From Gammaproteobacteria bacterium (GTDB lineage Bacteria; Pseudomonadota; Gammaproteobacteria; Pseudomonadales; Alcanivoracaceae), in the NCBI GenBank assembly GCA_018067045.1, contig JAGPVL010000029.1, positions 1 to 54,343 of the forward strand: a DNA stretch of 54,343 bases, written 5' to 3'. Of this stretch, positions 52,621 to 54,343 are shown one piece after another. Below the pieces are notes generated by a model that did not search any database, was not told where the DNA came from, and saw only the letters and a list, made by a program, of their open reading frames with translations. Position 1 is the first letter of the stretch. The number at the start of each line of letters is the position of its first letter. The position numbers and the translations under genes were made by a program.

Positions 52621-52935
52621 CTAAAAATCACCTTCATCATCGTACTCGTCCCGTATCGGGCGCTTACCTGACAGCAGGCTAATCCCTGTACGTGCAAAGC
52701 CTTTCGCACGATCACGGATCACGTCCGACTTACCATTGAGCACGTCTACGAAGCGCTGCCGGATACTTTCTTCGAGGAGGTGAGCGCCAGACTTCAGCCG
52801 TCGGTCCACTTTCTCTTCAATCTGCGGGCCGATGCGGTACTTAAAGGCAATATGGAGAATCGTAAGCGTCATCAATGACGACAACGCCGCGGCGGCGAAC
52901 AACATCCAAAAGAGTTGCTGCAGGTTGATTTCCAT
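52621..52935 (-). CDS. Small membrane protein of unknown function
   Basis: 104-residue protein with one N-terminal membrane helix (LQQLFWMLFAAAALSSLMTLTIL) followed by a charged cytoplasmic helix and an acidic tail (DEYDDEGDF). No family recognised. It begins 39 bases after the DUF445 gene stop and probably belongs with it. Confidence 0.72.
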   Translation of the reverse strand: MEINLQQLFWMLFAAAALSSLMTLTILHIAFKYRIGPQIEEKVDRRLKSGAHLLEESIRQRFVDVLNGKSDVIRDRAKGFARTGISLLSGKRPIRDEYDDEGDF

Positions 52936-52974
52936 TCTCCGCCCCTCTGTTTCGCCAATATTCTAGCGAACGAA

Positions 52975-54192
52975 TCAGATACCAAATACGACAACAAGCT
53001 GGAACATGCCGGCCATGGCACCCAGCGCGCCACCGACAAAGATTAGCGTCCACTCATCTTCCTGGAACGCTGGACGAAGCAGATCTTGGAACTCTTCAGA
53101 CGACAACTGCTGCATGCGGTCGCTCAAGATTTTCTCAATAATCAGACCACGCTCTTTATTAAACGCGACATCCTCAAATGGGTAGAGAGACATATCCACC
53201 GCCTTATCTTCCACTGCGCGCTTAAGATCAAGGTAGCCGCCTGGACCTACCGTTAGCTGAGCCGCGGTCCGCACAACGCCACCGTCAAGCAATGGCTTCA
53301 GATGTTTTTTAATCAATAGCTTTGTGCGCTCGCCGCGTGGACCATTCATAACCTGGTTCATAATATTACGCAGCGTCATCAACTCTGTTGTAGTGATATG
53401 AGCGAACTGCTCAGCAACGTCTCGCTGGCGCCGCAAAAATAGACCTTGGATACGAAACGGGCCAATCTTTTTTGGCTCTAATGGACTAAAGATCACATTC
53501 AACGCTAGCCAGTTGGTGGCAATACCGACGATGAAGCCGAAAACAGGCAGAACCCAGTTCTCTGGGAAGAAAATAAACACCGGCACCTGAATCAAGCCAA
53601 ACATCATGCCGAAGTAGAATCCGGAGTTAATCACGAAGCGGAATTCAGGCTCTCCCACTTCTTTAAAAATGCGCACCAACAAAGCCTTATCTTCGCTGAG
53701 CTGCTTGCCAACCATATATTTAAGATCGACCAACTCTTCAATATTGCGACCGATATCATCAATAAGGCGATCCATTACCTGAGGAATGGCTCGGCGAGCT
53801 CGGTTATAGACGCGCTTGCGTACCATCTGCGGAAGGTTTTCCCACAATACGGCGTTGCGGTCCGCCATCACTTCATCGGTGTATTCTTCAATGCGGGCTT
53901 GGGTGCTGCGCGTCAGATGGGCGGCGATTTTCTCCGGCTCCATCTCGCGGAAAAATTCACCCATTGAGCCGATCTTCTCCAGCGTTTTCTCGACGACAAT
54001 ACGGCCCATTTTATCCGCTTTAGACGGAATAATGCCCTGCCATCCAAAGAACGGACGAATACCAATGAACTCCTTCGGGGCGAAGGTCATTTGTACTGCC
54101 AACCAGTTTGTTAGCCAACCAATAACACCGGAGCAAATAGGAATACTGACATATTTCCAAAAATCCGGGTGCGAAATCAAGGTATCCAACAT
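52975..54192 (-). CDS. DUF445-family inner-membrane protein
   Basis: 405-residue membrane protein. An N-terminal hydrophobic helix (SIPICSGVIGWLTNWLAVQMTF) is followed by a long mostly helical region and more membrane segments in the middle (FGMMFGLIQVPVFIFF, VLPVFGFIVGIATNWLALNVIF) and at the C-terminus (FVGGALGAMAGMFQLVVVFGI). The GWLTNWLAV...F and related IATNWLALNVIFSP segments mark DUF445. Function unknown. Upstream 54193-54343 contains no recognised feature. Confidence 0.85.
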   Translation of the reverse strand: MLDTLISHPDFWKYVSIPICSGVIGWLTNWLAVQMTFAPKEFIGIRPFFGWQGIIPSKADKMGRIVVEKTLEKIGSMGEFFREMEPEKIAAHLTRSTQARIEEYTDEVMADRNAVLWENLPQMVRKRVYNRARRAIPQVMDRLIDDIGRNIEELVDLKYMVGKQLSEDKALLVRIFKEVGEPEFRFVINSGFYFGMMFGLIQVPVFIFFPENWVLPVFGFIVGIATNWLALNVIFSPLEPKKIGPFRIQGLFLRRQRDVAEQFAHITTTELMTLRNIMNQVMNGPRGERTKLLIKKHLKPLLDGGVVRTAAQLTVGPGGYLDLKRAVEDKAVDMSLYPFEDVAFNKERGLIIEKILSDRMQQLSSEEFQDLLRPAFQEDEWTLIFVGGALGAMAGMFQLVVVFGI

Positions 54193-54343
54193 CTGTTCTA
54201 AAAACTCCCTATTCGGGTAAACTCCGCCCGAGTGCCGATGCAGAACAGCATTCCACGCAACGAGGTAAACTCCATCAGCCGCTAGTATATAGAGCTACAC
54301 GCAGAAGGTAAGGGAAAAACGCTTAGCGGTAACGAATTGACGC

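Noticed and set aside
1-54343. CRISPR array, prophage, IS element or integron
   Set aside because: No spaced direct repeats with unique spacers, integrase, transposase, capsid or recombination genes were seen.

Overview
The window looks like chromosomal DNA of a gammaproteobacterium close to Pseudomonas and its marine relatives (Pseudomonadales in the broad sense; Spongiibacteraceae, Marinobacter- or Alcanivorax-like groups are candidates, but the sequence alone does not fix the genus). The evidence is gene order and protein similarity recalled from Pseudomonas: a PsrA regulator next to nagZ and methylthioinosine phosphorylase, topA and lexA nearby, then rlmL-rmf-pyrD, pepN-yeaC-nadK, and an atu terpene operon. 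REP-like repeats also resemble the Pseudomonas type. No phage, integrase, transposase or CRISPR array was seen.

Layout. 1-353 holds a tandem REP/BIME repeat. 410-6266 (minus) is a tightly packed operon: psrA, an L,D-transpeptidase, nagZ, a MscS channel with a His-rich tail, a hypoxanthine phosphoribosyltransferase, methylthioinosine phosphorylase and a BaiN/YhiN flavoprotein. 6412-8602 (minus) encodes an outer-membrane barrel and a LolA-like periplasmic protein. 8855-12869 (minus) is topA-DUF6586-LOG. 13183-17947 holds an exported helical protein, a universal stress protein, a cNMP-domain protein, lexA with a perfect CTGT-N8-ACAG SOS box, a DUF1499 protein, tatD and a glutaredoxin-like gene. 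18016-21858 is rlmL, rmf and pyrD.

22243-32297 (minus) is a five-gene envelope cluster: DUF1302 barrel, DUF1329 periplasmic protein, VolA/Pla-1-like lipase lipoprotein, YCF48 beta-propeller and RND/MMPL transporter. It is bounded by a strong terminator, and hairpins sit in three of its gaps. I consider it the best candidate for a poorly described system: surface lipid hydrolysis coupled to trans-envelope movement of a hydrophobic compound. 32493-39616 is pepN-yeaC-nadK, a double cNMP-rhodanese protein, a coiled-coil protein and a 35-residue acidic microprotein.

39732-39957 is a tRNA-Val/tRNA-Asp pair with a recognisable promoter. It borders 40056-51322, an acyclic terpene utilisation (atu) locus: a divergent TetR repressor (AtuR-like) with a perfect 18-bp inverted repeat in the divergent gap, then atuA-B-C-D-E-F and an AtuH-like acyl-CoA synthetase. 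These are expected to activate citronellate/geranylate to CoA esters, dehydrogenate, carboxylate (geranyl-CoA carboxylase, AtuC+AtuF) and hydrate them. AtuG, the alcohol/aldehyde dehydrogenases and the lyase are not in the window. 51323-51998 is a long gap with a cluster of DnaA-box-like sequences. 51999-54192 (minus) carries a phasin-like protein, a small membrane protein and a DUF445 membrane protein.
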